This document shows positions 26,550-35,811 of a stretch of 64,000 nucleotides of DNA, in pieces. Source of the DNA: Rhodanobacter sp. ANJX3 (GTDB lineage Bacteria; Pseudomonadota; Gammaproteobacteria; Xanthomonadales; Rhodanobacteraceae). Positions within the stretch are counted from its first letter, which is position 1. Every line of letters starts with the position of its first letter. The stretch lies in assembly GCF_014200755.1 (NCBI RefSeq), contig NZ_JACHCM010000004.1, positions 248,001 through 312,000 of the forward strand, given 5' to 3'. The position numbers were made by a program, and so were the translations under genes. The notes below the pieces were generated by a model. It was given only the letters and a program-made list of their open reading frames with translations, did not search any database and was not told the DNA's origin.

Positions 26550-29500
26550 TCAACCCCTTACGCCGACGATCCGCCGGGAGCGCACACGCTCTCGCCGCCG
26601 GGCCCGCCAGCTTTTCCAGTGCGCGGCCAGGCAGGAGAAAATCACGTACAGTGCCGGCGTGCTCAGCAGGGTCAGGCTCTGCGAGATCAGCAGGCCGCCG
26701 ATCATCGCGATGCCCAGCGGCCGGCGCAGCTCCGAGCCCTCGCCGAGCCCGATCGCGATCGGCATGGCAGCCAGAATCGCCACCATCGTCGTCATCATGA
26801 TCGGGCGGAAGCGCACCAGGCAGGCCTCGCGCACCGCTTCGAGCGGGTTCTTGCCGTGCTCGCGCTCGGCCACCAGGGCGAAGTCGATCATCATGATCGC
26901 GTTTTTCTTGACGATGCCGATCAAAAGCACCAGCGCGATCTGCGCGATCACCGACAGCTCGGTGTCGGTGATCCACAGCGCCAGCAGCGCACCGGCGCCG
27001 GCGGCCGGCAAGGTGGAAAGAATCGTCACCGGATGGATCAGGCTCTCGTACAGCATGCCCAGCACGATGTAGACGGTGATGATCGCCGCGGCCACCAGCC
27101 ACAGCATGCCGCTCTGCGACTGCTGGAAGCGGCGAAAATCGCCGCCGATGTTGAGCTTCATGTCGCCCGGCATGCGCATGTTGCTGGCGGTGGCCTGGAT
27201 GATCTGCAGCGCTTCGCCCTGGCTGACGCCCGGCGCCAGATTGAAGCTCAGATCCATCGTGGTCTGCTGGTCTTCGTGCGTGACCTGGGTCGGTGCCAGA
27301 CCTGCCTGCTGATGCGCGAAAGCGGTCAGCGGAATCATCTGGCCGCTGCTCGACTTGACGTAGGTCTTGTCCAGCGACGCTGGCGAGGCCGTCTGATTCG
27401 GCAGCGCGTTGATCACCACCTTGTACTGGTTCAGATCCGAGTAGATCGTCGAGACCTGACGCTGGCCGAACGCGTCGTAGAGCGCGCCATCGATCGTGCC
27501 GATCGACAAGCCCAGCCGCGCCGCCTTGTCGCGATCGATGATGATGTCCTGCTCCAGGCCGGCGTCATCGACGTCGCTGCCGACATCTTTCAACTTCGGA
27601 TTCTTGCGCAGCTCGGTAACCAGCTTGGGCAACCACAACTGCAGCTGGGCCAGATCGTCGCCCTGCAGCGACACCTGATATTGCGCACCCTGATTGGTGC
27701 CGCCACCGCCGAAGCTCGGCAGATCCTGGATCGGACGCAGGCGCACGTTGAGGTCGGGATAGCGCGCGGCCTTGGCGCTGAGCCGCGCCAGCGCCGCGAA
27801 GGTGTCGTCGGTGCGGCCATCGGCGTGGCTTTTCAGCTGGATATCGAAAAATCCGCTGGCGCCCTGCCGACCGCTGCCCAAACGCGAGCCGACGGTCGCT
27901 ACGTCCCTGTCCTTGAGCAGCATGTCGATCAGCCGCTGCTGGCGGTTGACCGAATCCTGAAACGACACCGTGGCACCCGAGGTCGCGCGGCCGCGGATCA
28001 GGCCGGTGTCCTGTGGCGGAAACAGGCTGGCCTTGACCTGTGTGAACATGAAAATGGTGAAGACGATCAGCAACAGCGGCGTCAGCGAAAGCATCAGCGC
28101 ATGGCGCAGCGAAAAATCCAGCGCGCGCGTGTAGACCGCGAGCATCTTGTCCTGCATCGACTCCAGCGCCCGACCCAGGCGCGACGGTTTTTCCGGCTCG
28201 CTGTGGCCTTTCAGGAACAGCCCGCACAGCGACGGCGTCAGCGTCAGCGACACGATGGCCGATATGACGATCGCCGCCACCAGCGTCATCGTGAATTCCT
28301 TGAAGAACAGACCGGTGATGCCGCCCATGAACAGCAGCGGGATAAACACCGCGACCAGCGAACCGGTGATCGAGACGATGGTGAAACCGATCTCGTGCGC
28401 ACCGACCAGCGCGGCCTCGCGTCGCGTCATGCCCTGATCGATGTGCCGCACGACGTTTTCGATCACCACGATCGCATCGTCGACCACGAAGCCGATGGCG
28501 ATGACCAGCGCCAGCAGGGTGAGGTTGTTGAGCGTATAGCCGAGGATGTACATCGTAGCCGCCGCACCGGCCAGCGACAGCGGCACGGCGAGCGCTGCAA
28601 TCATCGTCGGCGCCAGCCGGCGCAGGAACATCGCCATCACCAGCACCACCATCGCCAGGCTGATCAGCAGGGTCGCCTGCACCTCGTGCAGCGAAGCACG
28701 GATGGTCGGCGTGCCGTCGAAATACGGCGTCAGCTTGGTGCCCGGCTGCAGGAAGCCGCGCAGCTCGGGTATCGCCGCCTTGACCCTGTCCACCGTCCCG
28801 ATGATGTTGGCAGTGGACTGCTTGTACACGTACATCAGCACCGCCGGCTTGCCCTGAAACCAGGCCGCCTGATACGCGTCCTGCTGGCCGTCGTACACCG
28901 TTGCGACCGAGGACAGACGCACCGCCACGCCGTTCTGGTTGGAGATGACCAGGCTGGAAAAATCGGCGGCATCGTGCAGCGCGTCGTTGGCCGTCACGGC
29001 CATCGTGGTCTTGCCGTCGGACAGAAAACCCTGCGGCGAGGTGACGTTGGCGGCAGTCAGCGAGTTGCGCAAATCATCCGGCGACAGACCCATCGCGTTG
29101 AGCGCGCGCAGATTCACGTCCACACGCACCGCGGGGGTGGATGCGCCGGCAATATCCACCGACGCCACACCCTCGAGCTGACGCAGGCGCTGGGCGAGCA
29201 GCGAATCGGCGACGTCGTAAAGATCGCGCGCCGACTGCGTGTCGGACGTCAGCGCGAAGGCAATGATGGGATCGTCGTTCGGATTGGCCTTCTCGTAACT
29301 CGGCGGATTGTTGAGCCCCGATGGCAGATCGGACTGCGCGGCGTTGATCGCCGCCTGCACGTCGCGCGCCGCATCGTCGAGATTGCGCCCGCCGTCGAAA
29401 ATCATGAACACCTGCGTGCTGCCCAGCGAGCTGGACGAGCGCAAGGTATCGATGCCGGTCACCTGGCCGAGGTGCCGCTCCAGCGGCGCCGCCACGGTCG

Positions 29501-29681
29501 ACGCCATGGTGCCCGCGCTGGCGCCGGCCTGGCTGGCCTGCACGTAGATCACCGGTACCTGGATGTCCGGCAGCGCAGCCACACCGAGCAGGGCATAGCA
29601 GATGACGCCGACCACAAAAATGCCGATGGCCAGCAGCGACGTGCCGATCGGACGACGGATGAAAGGCCCGGAGATATTCAT
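26550..29681 (-). CDS. mdtC: RND multidrug efflux permease, MdtC-like
   Basis: A 1043-aa inner-membrane proton-driven pump subunit of the hydrophobe/amphiphile (HAE-1) RND family. It starts with MNISGPFIRRPIGTSLLAIG and contains the TM4 proton-relay motif GFVVDDAIVVIENVVRHID with the paired Asp, the FFKEFTMTL segment and the C-terminal FRPIMMTTMVAI-AAMPIAIGLGEGSELRRPLG. Two long periplasmic loops make up the porter domain. In E. coli MdtB and MdtC assemble as a B2C heterotrimer; here the two permease genes are likewise adjacent, with 271 bp between them. No outer-membrane partner gene follows. The assignment of C versus B rests on order. Confidence 0.9.
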   Translation of the reverse strand: MNISGPFIRRPIGTSLLAIGIFVVGVICYALLGVAALPDIQVPVIYVQASQAGASAGTMASTVAAPLERHLGQVTGIDTLRSSSSLGSTQVFMIFDGGRNLDDAARDVQAAINAAQSDLPSGLNNPPSYEKANPNDDPIIAFALTSDTQSARDLYDVADSLLAQRLRQLEGVASVDIAGASTPAVRVDVNLRALNAMGLSPDDLRNSLTAANVTSPQGFLSDGKTTMAVTANDALHDAADFSSLVISNQNGVAVRLSSVATVYDGQQDAYQAAWFQGKPAVLMYVYKQSTANIIGTVDRVKAAIPELRGFLQPGTKLTPYFDGTPTIRASLHEVQATLLISLAMVVLVMAMFLRRLAPTMIAALAVPLSLAGAAATMYILGYTLNNLTLLALVIAIGFVVDDAIVVIENVVRHIDQGMTRREAALVGAHEIGFTIVSITGSLVAVFIPLLFMGGITGLFFKEFTMTLVAAIVISAIVSLTLTPSLCGLFLKGHSEPEKPSRLGRALESMQDKMLAVYTRALDFSLRHALMLSLTPLLLIVFTIFMFTQVKASLFPPQDTGLIRGRATSGATVSFQDSVNRQQRLIDMLLKDRDVATVGSRLGSGRQGASGFFDIQLKSHADGRTDDTFAALARLSAKAARYPDLNVRLRPIQDLPSFGGGGTNQGAQYQVSLQGDDLAQLQLWLPKLVTELRKNPKLKDVGSDVDDAGLEQDIIIDRDKAARLGLSIGTIDGALYDAFGQRQVSTIYSDLNQYKVVINALPNQTASPASLDKTYVKSSSGQMIPLTAFAHQQAGLAPTQVTHEDQQTTMDLSFNLAPGVSQGEALQIIQATASNMRMPGDMKLNIGGDFRRFQQSQSGMLWLVAAAIITVYIVLGMLYESLIHPVTILSTLPAAGAGALLALWITDTELSVIAQIALVLLIGIVKKNAIMMIDFALVAEREHGKNPLEAVREACLVRFRPIMMTTMVAILAAMPIAIGLGEGSELRRPLGIAMIGGLLISQSLTLLSTPALYVIFSCLAAHWKSWRARRRERVRSRRIVGVRG

Positions 29682-29952
29682 GCGGCGCGGCGACCCACGA
29701 GGCCGGCGCTGGGCTGATGAACATTCGTGCCATGGTCAGCGGCTACGTCGAAGAAAGAGTGAACCTGAAAAACGCTTTGCACAGAACATCCGAAATCGAA
29801 AAGTGGGGCAAAAAGTGGCGTTTGCGGCACGGTCATGACGCGGCATGCCAGCGCATCACCATCAAGGCGAAAGGGGCGAACGGCTCGCGCCGCGCCCCTT
29901 TCCTGTCGTGCCGTCCGCACATGAACGGACGGTCGCCATCGAACCGCTGGAA

Positions 29953-32900
29953 TCACGTCACGCTCCGCACCTGGCGGCTTCCTTGCGCATGGGCCAGCGC
30001 ACGCCGCTGGCGGCGCGCTTCCATCCAGTCGGAGAAGCGCTCCATATGCAGGTAGATCACCGGCGTGGTGTACAGCGTCACCAGCTGCGACAGCAGCAGG
30101 CCGCCGACGATCGACACGCCGAGCGGGCGACGCAGCTCCGAGCCGATGCCGTTGCCCAGCGCCAGCGGCAATGCGCCAAGCATGGCCGCGGCGGTGGTCA
30201 TCATGATCGGGCGGAAGCGCAGCAGGCAGGCCCGGCGGATCGCCTCGCGCGCGTTGAGCCCGGTACGTTTCGCCTCGATGGCGAAGTCGATCATCATGAT
30301 CGCGTTCTTCTTGACGATGCCGATCAGCAGCACGATGCCGACGATGCCGTCGACCGACAGGCTCATGCCGCAGATGATCAGCGCGAGCAAGGCACCGACA
30401 CCGGCCGGCGGCAGCGTCGAGATGATCGTCAGCGGATGGATATAGCTCTCGTACAGCACGCCCAGCACGATGTAGATCACGATGATCGCCGCGAGCAGCA
30501 GCAGCACCTCATCACCCAGGCTGTTGGAGAACTCGGCCGCCTTGCCGATGAACTGGCCGCGCACCTGCGCCGGAAATTTCAGCTGCTTTTCCACCTCGTG
30601 AATCGCGTCGACGCCCTGCGACAACGAATAGCCCGGCGCCAGATTGAACGACACGGTCACCGCCGGCAGCTGCTGCGAATGGCTTACTACCAGCGGCGCC
30701 GTGGTGACCTCGGAGCTGGCCAGCGAGGCGATCGGGATGATGCTGCCGGTACCGATGATCACGCCGGTATTGGCCACCGCGATACCGGTACTGGTGGACG
30801 AATTGCTCGACGCCGCCTGGCCGAAGCTGGTGGCATTGCTGCCGGTCAGCGCGCCGTTGCCGTTGCTCTTCACCGCCAGCTGGTTGAGCAGCGCCGTGCT
30901 GTTGCGGAACTGCGGCGCCACTTCCAGCACCACGCGGTACTGGTTGAGCTGGGTGAAGATGGTCGAAATCTGGCGCTGGCCGAACGAGTCGTACAGCGTG
31001 TCGTCGATGGTCTGCACCGGCACACCGAGACGGCTGGCCTTGTCGCGATCGATGGTCAGCTTGAGCGCCGTACCCTGGTCGGCCAGGTTGTTGTCGACGT
31101 CGGCCAGCTCGGGCCGCTTGCGCAGCGCCTGGGTCATCTGGTTCGCGTAACCGGACAGCTCGGTCGAGTTCACGTCCGATAGCGAGTACTGGTATTCGGT
31201 CGCCGACACCTGGCTGTCCAGGGTCACGTCCTGCACCGGTTTCAGATACAGCGCCACGCCGGGAATATTGGCCGCGGCGTTCTGCAGGTCGGCGACGACG
31301 GTGTCGAGATTGGCGCGATCGCCGCGATCCTTCAGCACGATGCTGAGCTGGCCTTGGTTCAAAGTCGGGTTGACCGAACCGGCACCGATAAAGGCCGCCA
31401 CGCCGGCCACGCCGTCGACCTTGCGCAGCGCATTGGCGACCGCCTGCGTGCGCTGTTCCATCTGCGGGAACGCCACGTTCTGATCGGCCTGCACCACGCC
31501 GGTGATCATGCCGGTGTCCTGCTCGGGCAGCAGGCCCTTCGGGATGATGATGTACAAAATAATGGTGATGAACACGGTGATGCCGGCCACCACCATCGTC
31601 AGCCGCTGGTGGTCGAGCACCCAGTCGAGCGAACGCTCGTAGCCGCCGACGATGCGCGTCCACAGGTTCTTGGTGCCCGCCGCCGCGTGACGCTCGTGCA
31701 CGTCGTCGCTGTCGGGCAGCTCGTCGGCCTTCAGCAGGTACGCGCACATCATCGGCGTCAGCGTCAACGACACCAGCATCGAGATGACCACCGCAATGGT
31801 CAGTACCCAGGCGAATTCGTGGAACAGGCGACCGGTAACACCGGGCATCAGCAACAGCGGCAGAAACACCGCCACCAGCGACACGGTCAGCGACAGCACG
31901 GTGAAGCCGATTTCCCTGGCGCCGACCTCGGCCGCCTCCTTGCCGTCCATGCCCTGCTCGATATAGCGCACGATGTTCTCGATCATCACGATCGCATCGT
32001 CCACCACGAAGCCGGTGGCGACCGCCAACGCCATCAGGGAAAGGTTATCCAGCGACATGCCGGTAAACGACATCACCGCAAAGGTACCCAGCAGCGACAG
32101 CGGCACCGCCACCGACGGAATCACCGTGGCCCACAGCCGGCGCAGGAAAACGAAGATCACCGCCACCACCAGGGCGATGGTGATCAGCAAGGTCATCTCC
32201 ACGTCGTGCACCGAAGCGCGGATGGTCACGGTGCGATCGGCGAACACGTCCAGATGCACGTCGGCCGGCAGCACGGCCTGCAGCTGCGGCAGAATCTGCC
32301 GGATCGACTGCACCGTCTGCACGATATTGGCGCCCGGCTGACGGCGGATATCCAGCAGCACGGCGGACTTGCCGTTGGCCCACGCGGCAAGCTGATCGTT
32401 CTCTACGCCATCGACCACGCTGGCCACGTCGGACAAGCGCACCGGCGCATTGTTGCTGTAGCTGATGATGGTGTTCTTGTACTCGTCCGCAGTGGCCAGC
32501 TGGTCGTTGGTACCGATGCTGTAACTCTGCGTGGCGCCATTGAGCGTGCCCTTGGGGGCATTGACGTTGGCCTGGGTGAGCGAGTTGCGCACGTCCTCCA
32601 TGGTCAGACCGAGGTTGGCCAGCTGCGCCGGATTCACCTGCACGCGTACGGCCGGGCGCACGTTGCCCGCGATCGAAACCAGGCCCACGCCCTGCACCTG
32701 CGACAGCTTCTGCGCCAGAATCGAATCGGCATAATTGTTGACGTCGCGCAGCGGCAGCGTGTCCGAGGTCAGCTGCAGCGTGAGGATGGGCGCATCGGCC
32801 GGATTGACGCGGTTGTACACCGGCGGATACGGCAAGGTGCTGGGCAGCGTGCCGCGCGCCTGATTGAGCTCCGACTGCACGTCCTGCGCGGCGATATCGA

Positions 32901-33201
32901 TATCGCGATCCATATCGAACTGCAGCACGATCGTCGACAGGCCGGCCGACGAGTCGGAGGTCATCATCGACAGGCCGGAGATCTGGCCGAGATTGCGCTC
33001 CAGCGGCGTGGTTACCAGCGACGCCATGGTCGCCGCGCTAGCGCCCGGGTACTGCGTGGTGACGACCAGGCTGGGCGCCTCGATCTCGGGCAGCGCCGAC
33101 ACCGGCAGCTCGCGGTAACCGAGGATGCCGAGCAGCAGCACCGCCACCATCAGCAGCGAGGTGGCGATCGGGCGGCGGATGAAGAGGGTGGAGAATCCCA
33201 T
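29953..33201 (-). CDS. mdtB: RND multidrug efflux permease, MdtB-like
   Basis: A 1082-aa HAE-1 RND permease with start MGFSTLFIRRPIATSLLMVA, TM4 motif GFVVDDAIVMIENIVRYIEQG, and FRPIMMTTAAAMLGALPLALG near the end. Compared with the neighbouring MdtC-like pump it carries an insertion of roughly 40 residues rich in Ser, Asn, Gly and Thr around residues 770-830 (SNGNGALTGSNATSFGQAAS), in the funnel/docking part of the porter domain. The C-terminus has an added Arg-rich tail. There is no good ribosome site directly upstream. A repeat-containing spacer of 139 bp separates it from mdtA. It is co-oriented with mdtA and mdtC and presumably forms a tripartite pump with an outer-membrane factor encoded elsewhere. 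Confidence 0.9.
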   Translation of the reverse strand: MGFSTLFIRRPIATSLLMVAVLLLGILGYRELPVSALPEIEAPSLVVTTQYPGASAATMASLVTTPLERNLGQISGLSMMTSDSSAGLSTIVLQFDMDRDIDIAAQDVQSELNQARGTLPSTLPYPPVYNRVNPADAPILTLQLTSDTLPLRDVNNYADSILAQKLSQVQGVGLVSIAGNVRPAVRVQVNPAQLANLGLTMEDVRNSLTQANVNAPKGTLNGATQSYSIGTNDQLATADEYKNTIISYSNNAPVRLSDVASVVDGVENDQLAAWANGKSAVLLDIRRQPGANIVQTVQSIRQILPQLQAVLPADVHLDVFADRTVTIRASVHDVEMTLLITIALVVAVIFVFLRRLWATVIPSVAVPLSLLGTFAVMSFTGMSLDNLSLMALAVATGFVVDDAIVMIENIVRYIEQGMDGKEAAEVGAREIGFTVLSLTVSLVAVFLPLLLMPGVTGRLFHEFAWVLTIAVVISMLVSLTLTPMMCAYLLKADELPDSDDVHERHAAAGTKNLWTRIVGGYERSLDWVLDHQRLTMVVAGITVFITIILYIIIPKGLLPEQDTGMITGVVQADQNVAFPQMEQRTQAVANALRKVDGVAGVAAFIGAGSVNPTLNQGQLSIVLKDRGDRANLDTVVADLQNAAANIPGVALYLKPVQDVTLDSQVSATEYQYSLSDVNSTELSGYANQMTQALRKRPELADVDNNLADQGTALKLTIDRDKASRLGVPVQTIDDTLYDSFGQRQISTIFTQLNQYRVVLEVAPQFRNSTALLNQLAVKSNGNGALTGSNATSFGQAASSNSSTSTGIAVANTGVIIGTGSIIPIASLASSEVTTAPLVVSHSQQLPAVTVSFNLAPGYSLSQGVDAIHEVEKQLKFPAQVRGQFIGKAAEFSNSLGDEVLLLLAAIIVIYIVLGVLYESYIHPLTIISTLPPAGVGALLALIICGMSLSVDGIVGIVLLIGIVKKNAIMMIDFAIEAKRTGLNAREAIRRACLLRFRPIMMTTAAAMLGALPLALGNGIGSELRRPLGVSIVGGLLLSQLVTLYTTPVIYLHMERFSDWMEARRQRRALAHAQGSRQVRSVT

Positions 33202-33239
33202 GAGGCGTCGGACCGTTGGCAGTTAAGAGCGGGGACGCG

Positions 33240-33327
33240 CGCAGCGCGAACGCCGCAGGCGGCCCGAAGGGCGAGCGGCAACGCCGCGAGTAACGGGGAA
33301 CGGGGAACCACCCAAAGCGGTTCCCGC
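33240..33327. repeat. GGGAACG-type repeat between mdtA and mdtB
   Basis: Two GGGGAAC units (33295-33308) follow a GC-rich stretch with several short palindromes (GCCGCAGGCGGC; GCCCGAAGGGC). The end GGGAACC pairs with GGTTCCC at 33319-33325. It is the same unit family as the two elements inside gspG and gspH, but intergenic here. It lies inside the mdtAB spacer. Confidence 0.8.
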
Positions 33328-33340
33328 GCTCAACTCAACC

Positions 33341-34597
33341 TCACCCACCACGACGACCACCGCCCTGCTTGGCCTTCTGCATCTCGGCCGCGGTCGGTGC
33401 GGCCGGCACTTCGCCGGGCTTGAGCGCCTGCACCTTGCTGCCGGGCTTGAGCCGGAACTGGCCTTCGGTCACCACCTGATCGCCAACGGCCAGACCCTTG
33501 CTGATCATCACATTGCTGGCGCCCACTTCGTTCGCCACGGTGACCGGCTGCATCTTGACCGTCTTGTCGGCCTGCAGCTGATACACGTAGTCGCCGTCCG
33601 GGCCGCGCTGCACGGCCTGCGCCGGAATCACCAGACCGTTGGCCGTGGTGCTCACCTTCAGCTGCACGTTGACGAACTGGCCGGGCCACAGGTTGCTGTC
33701 CAGATTCGGAAACTGCGCGCGCAGCTTGAACGTGCCGGTGGTGGTGTTGATCTGGTTGTCGATCACCTGCAGCACGCCGCCGCTGGCCAGCGGATGCGCG
33801 TCGGTCTTGTCCAGCGCCGCCACCGCGAGCTGGGCACCACCCTTGACCGCATTGCGCACCGTTTCCAGATTCTGTTCCGGCAGGTAGAAGATCACGTAGA
33901 TCGGATGGATCTGGGTCAGCGTGACGATGGCGGTGGTGGTGGTCACCACGTTGCCCGGATCGATGCTGCGGATGCCGGTAACGCAATCGCAGGGCGAGAT
34001 GATCTTGGTGTAGTCGAGCTGGACCTTGGCCGATTTCACCGCGGCGGCGTCGGAGGCCACGGTGGCTGCGTCCGAGGCGACGGTATTGCGGTAGGTGTCC
34101 ATGTCGAGCGCTGCCACGTAGCCTTGCCCGACCAGCGCCTGGTTGCGCTTGAGCGTGCTCTGCGCGGTACCCAGCAGGGCTTCGTCCTGCTTCTGCTTGG
34201 CCACGGCCTGGTCGTAGTTGGCCTGGTAGGTGCGCGGATCGATCTGCGCCAGCACGTCGCCCTTCTTCACCGACTGACCTTCGGTAAAGTTGATCGTCAT
34301 CATCTCGCCGCCGACCTGCGGATTGATCGTCACGGTGTTGAGCGCCTGCACGGTGCCCAGGCCGGTGAGATAGATCGGCACGGCCTGGCTGACCACTGGC
34401 TGCACGGTGACCGGCACCGGCGCGGCATCTTTTTCGCCCTGGGCATCCTGGCCCTTGGCCGCGGAAGCATCCGCGCCAGCGCCGCGGCGATGATGGCCAC
34501 CGGCCGTCTCCGCCGGTTTGTGCAACAGCCGAAAGCCCACTAACGCCACCACGATCACAGCTATGACGATCAGGGCGATCTTCCAAAAACGCGACAT
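33341..34597 (-). CDS. mdtA: RND efflux periplasmic adaptor, MdtA-like
   Basis: A 418-aa membrane-fusion protein bridging the RND permease and an outer-membrane channel. The start at 34597 ([20 protein letters not shown]) has AGGAG seven bases upstream and gives an N-terminal membrane anchor. A disordered Gly/Ala/Lys stretch is followed by the lipoyl half-motifs [20 protein letters not shown] and, after the alpha-hairpin (about 100-200), the second half, where the common PFDGVTG reads PCDCVTG. Beta-barrel ([20 protein letters not shown]) and membrane-proximal domains follow. The first gene of the mdtABC operon. Confidence 0.92.
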   Translation of the reverse strand: MSRFWKIALIVIAVIVVALVGFRLLHKPAETAGGHHRRGAGADASAAKGQDAQGEKDAAPVPVTVQPVVSQAVPIYLTGLGTVQALNTVTINPQVGGEMMTINFTEGQSVKKGDVLAQIDPRTYQANYDQAVAKQKQDEALLGTAQSTLKRNQALVGQGYVAALDMDTYRNTVASDAATVASDAAAVKSAKVQLDYTKIISPCDCVTGIRSIDPGNVVTTTTAIVTLTQIHPIYVIFYLPEQNLETVRNAVKGGAQLAVAALDKTDAHPLASGGVLQVIDNQINTTTGTFKLRAQFPNLDSNLWPGQFVNVQLKVSTTANGLVIPAQAVQRGPDGDYVYQLQADKTVKMQPVTVANEVGASNVMISKGLAVGDQVVTEGQFRLKPGSKVQALKPGEVPAAPTAAEMQKAKQGGGRRGG

Positions 34598-35115
34598 GTG
34601 AAACTCCTGGACTTGAAACAACGCGGCAACGTGATCCACAAGGCAAAAGCCATGCACCGGTTGGCACGCATGGCGTATTTATCGGAGCTATTCGGGTCTC
34701 CCCCGGCCGGCACGACGACCGGCGGCTCCACTGGGACGAAATGATAGGTGCAGTGCAGCGGGCTTGAACAATGCCAGTTGACAGGGGTCGGCCATGACCG
34801 ATGGCAGGGGCGGCTTCTTGCAGACCTCTTTTCGGCGGCTTCGTTCACGCTGCGCGCTCGGTCCCGAAAAATCGTTCCTTGGGCGTGATTCGCGCCGTGG
34901 ATGCAGATGCGCCGGGCGGGCTTCGCTTATAACGGGCTTCGTCTATAATCCTGCGCTGGTTGCCTTTGAGCGAGCATGGCAACCGCGCGCAATAGCCAGC
35001 GCTGCAGCTGCCCCAGTGCAGGTCTGGCCAGACCACCGGTGCAACAGAACAGCCATCAGGTAAGCCGGAACAGCCGCACTGGCTCACCGCCCTGCCTACT
35101 GAAAGGAGTACGTGC
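34598..35115. other. Divergent intergenic region between mdtA and the cytochrome c gene
   Basis: 518 bp that must carry promoters in both directions. Besides the promoter-like tandem at 34917-34949 and the hairpin after it, it contains no supported gene. The 165 bases from the predicted start of transcription to the cytochrome gene are a long 5' untranslated region, which begins with a 7-bp hairpin (GGTTGCC 34958-34964, GGCAACC 34978-34984). Confidence 0.5.
34917..34949 (+). promoter_or_regulatory. Tandem promoter-like repeat before the cytochrome c gene
   Basis: Two consecutive 16-bp near-repeats, CGGGCTTCGCTTATAA and CGGGCTTCGTCTATAA, differ at two positions. The second ends in a perfect -10 hexamer TATAAT (34944-34949). 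The -35 region (TTCGCT, spacing 16) is weak. Confidence 0.6.
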
Positions 35116-35649
35116 GTGAGCGGTTCCATGAGCAATTCCGACAAGGCCACCATCCGTCAGCTGGTCATCATGGTGGGCGGCTTGGTCGTGCTGACCCTGG
35201 TCCTGATGTTCGCCGGCTACGAGATCTACGACCACGCACCGAAAGAAACCAACCCCAACGCCTCCGCGGCCGTGGCCGATCGCATCGCGCCCGCCGGCGC
35301 CGTCTATGCCGGCAATACCGGCCGCGCCGCGATGCAGGCGGCGGCCGATGCGGCGGCCAAGGCCGCGGCTTCGCAGGTGGCCTACGGCGGCACCACCGAC
35401 GGCAAGACCATCTTCGACAACCTGTGCACCAGCTGCCACACCGCCGGTGTCGCCGGCGCGCCCAAGGTCGGCAACAAGGCCATGTGGGCGCCCCGCATCG
35501 CCGAGGGCCTGGACACGCTGGTCAAGCATGCCATCGAGGGCTATCACGGCCCGGACGGCAACTACATGCCGGCCAAGGGTGGCAACCCCGCGCTCACCGA
35601 CGCGCAGGTCAAGGCAGCGGTCACCTGGATCGTCGATCAGGCCAAGTAA
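35116..35649 (+). CDS. Membrane-anchored cytochrome c5-family protein
   Basis: A 177-aa protein starting at GTG 35116, supported by AAGGAG seven bases upstream; an ATG at 35128 is too far from it. The N-terminal membrane helix (IMVGGLVVLTLVLMFAGY) anchors it. An Ala-rich linker of about 45 residues leads to a class I cytochrome c domain with the single haem site CTSCH and the distal Met in NYMPAKGGNPALTDAQV. It probably carries electrons in the periplasm to a terminal oxidase. It stands alone and is followed by a hairpin terminator. Confidence 0.92.
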   Translation: MSGSMSNSDKATIRQLVIMVGGLVVLTLVLMFAGYEIYDHAPKETNPNASAAVADRIAPAGAVYAGNTGRAAMQAAADAAAKAAASQVAYGGTTDGKTIFDNLCTSCHTAGVAGAPKVGNKAMWAPRIAEGLDTLVKHAIEGYHGPDGNYMPAKGGNPALTDAQVKAAVTWIVDQAK

Positions 35650-35684
35650 GCCGAATTACCAAGCCGCCCCCATCGCACCTACAG

Positions 35685-35704
35685 ACGCCGCCTTCGGGCG
35701 GCGT
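35685..35704 (+). terminator. Hairpin after the cytochrome c gene
   Basis: An 8-bp perfect stem ACGCCGCC / GGCGGCGT closed by a TTCG tetraloop, 35 bp after the stop codon. The T-run is short (TTGCTGT), so termination strength is uncertain. Confidence 0.65.
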
Positions 35705-35811
35705 TGCTGTATGTGCGTCGGGCACCGCATCGCGGAAACTGTCATCGGCATCTGCTAGCGTCGGTGCCCGGCTTCGGTCGCACGCATCGCCACCCTCTAC
35801 TGGAATACTGC

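Noticed and set aside
26544..29717. 1057-codon open frame on the plus strand opposite mdtC
   Set aside because: The composition (rich in Arg, Gln, His, Asp and lacking hydrophobic order) is that of an antisense shadow of a GC-rich gene. The minus strand encodes a perfect RND pump.
31354..33423. 689-codon open frame on the plus strand opposite mdtB
   Set aside because: Same reason: its residues mirror the RND reading frame on the other strand, and it shows no domain or plausible start.
34950..35115. Structured RNA such as 4.5S, 6S or tmRNA after the TATAAT box
   Set aside because: The conserved GGAAGGAAGCAGCC-like core of 4.5S RNA and the features of the other RNAs are absent, so it is treated as a 5' untranslated region.
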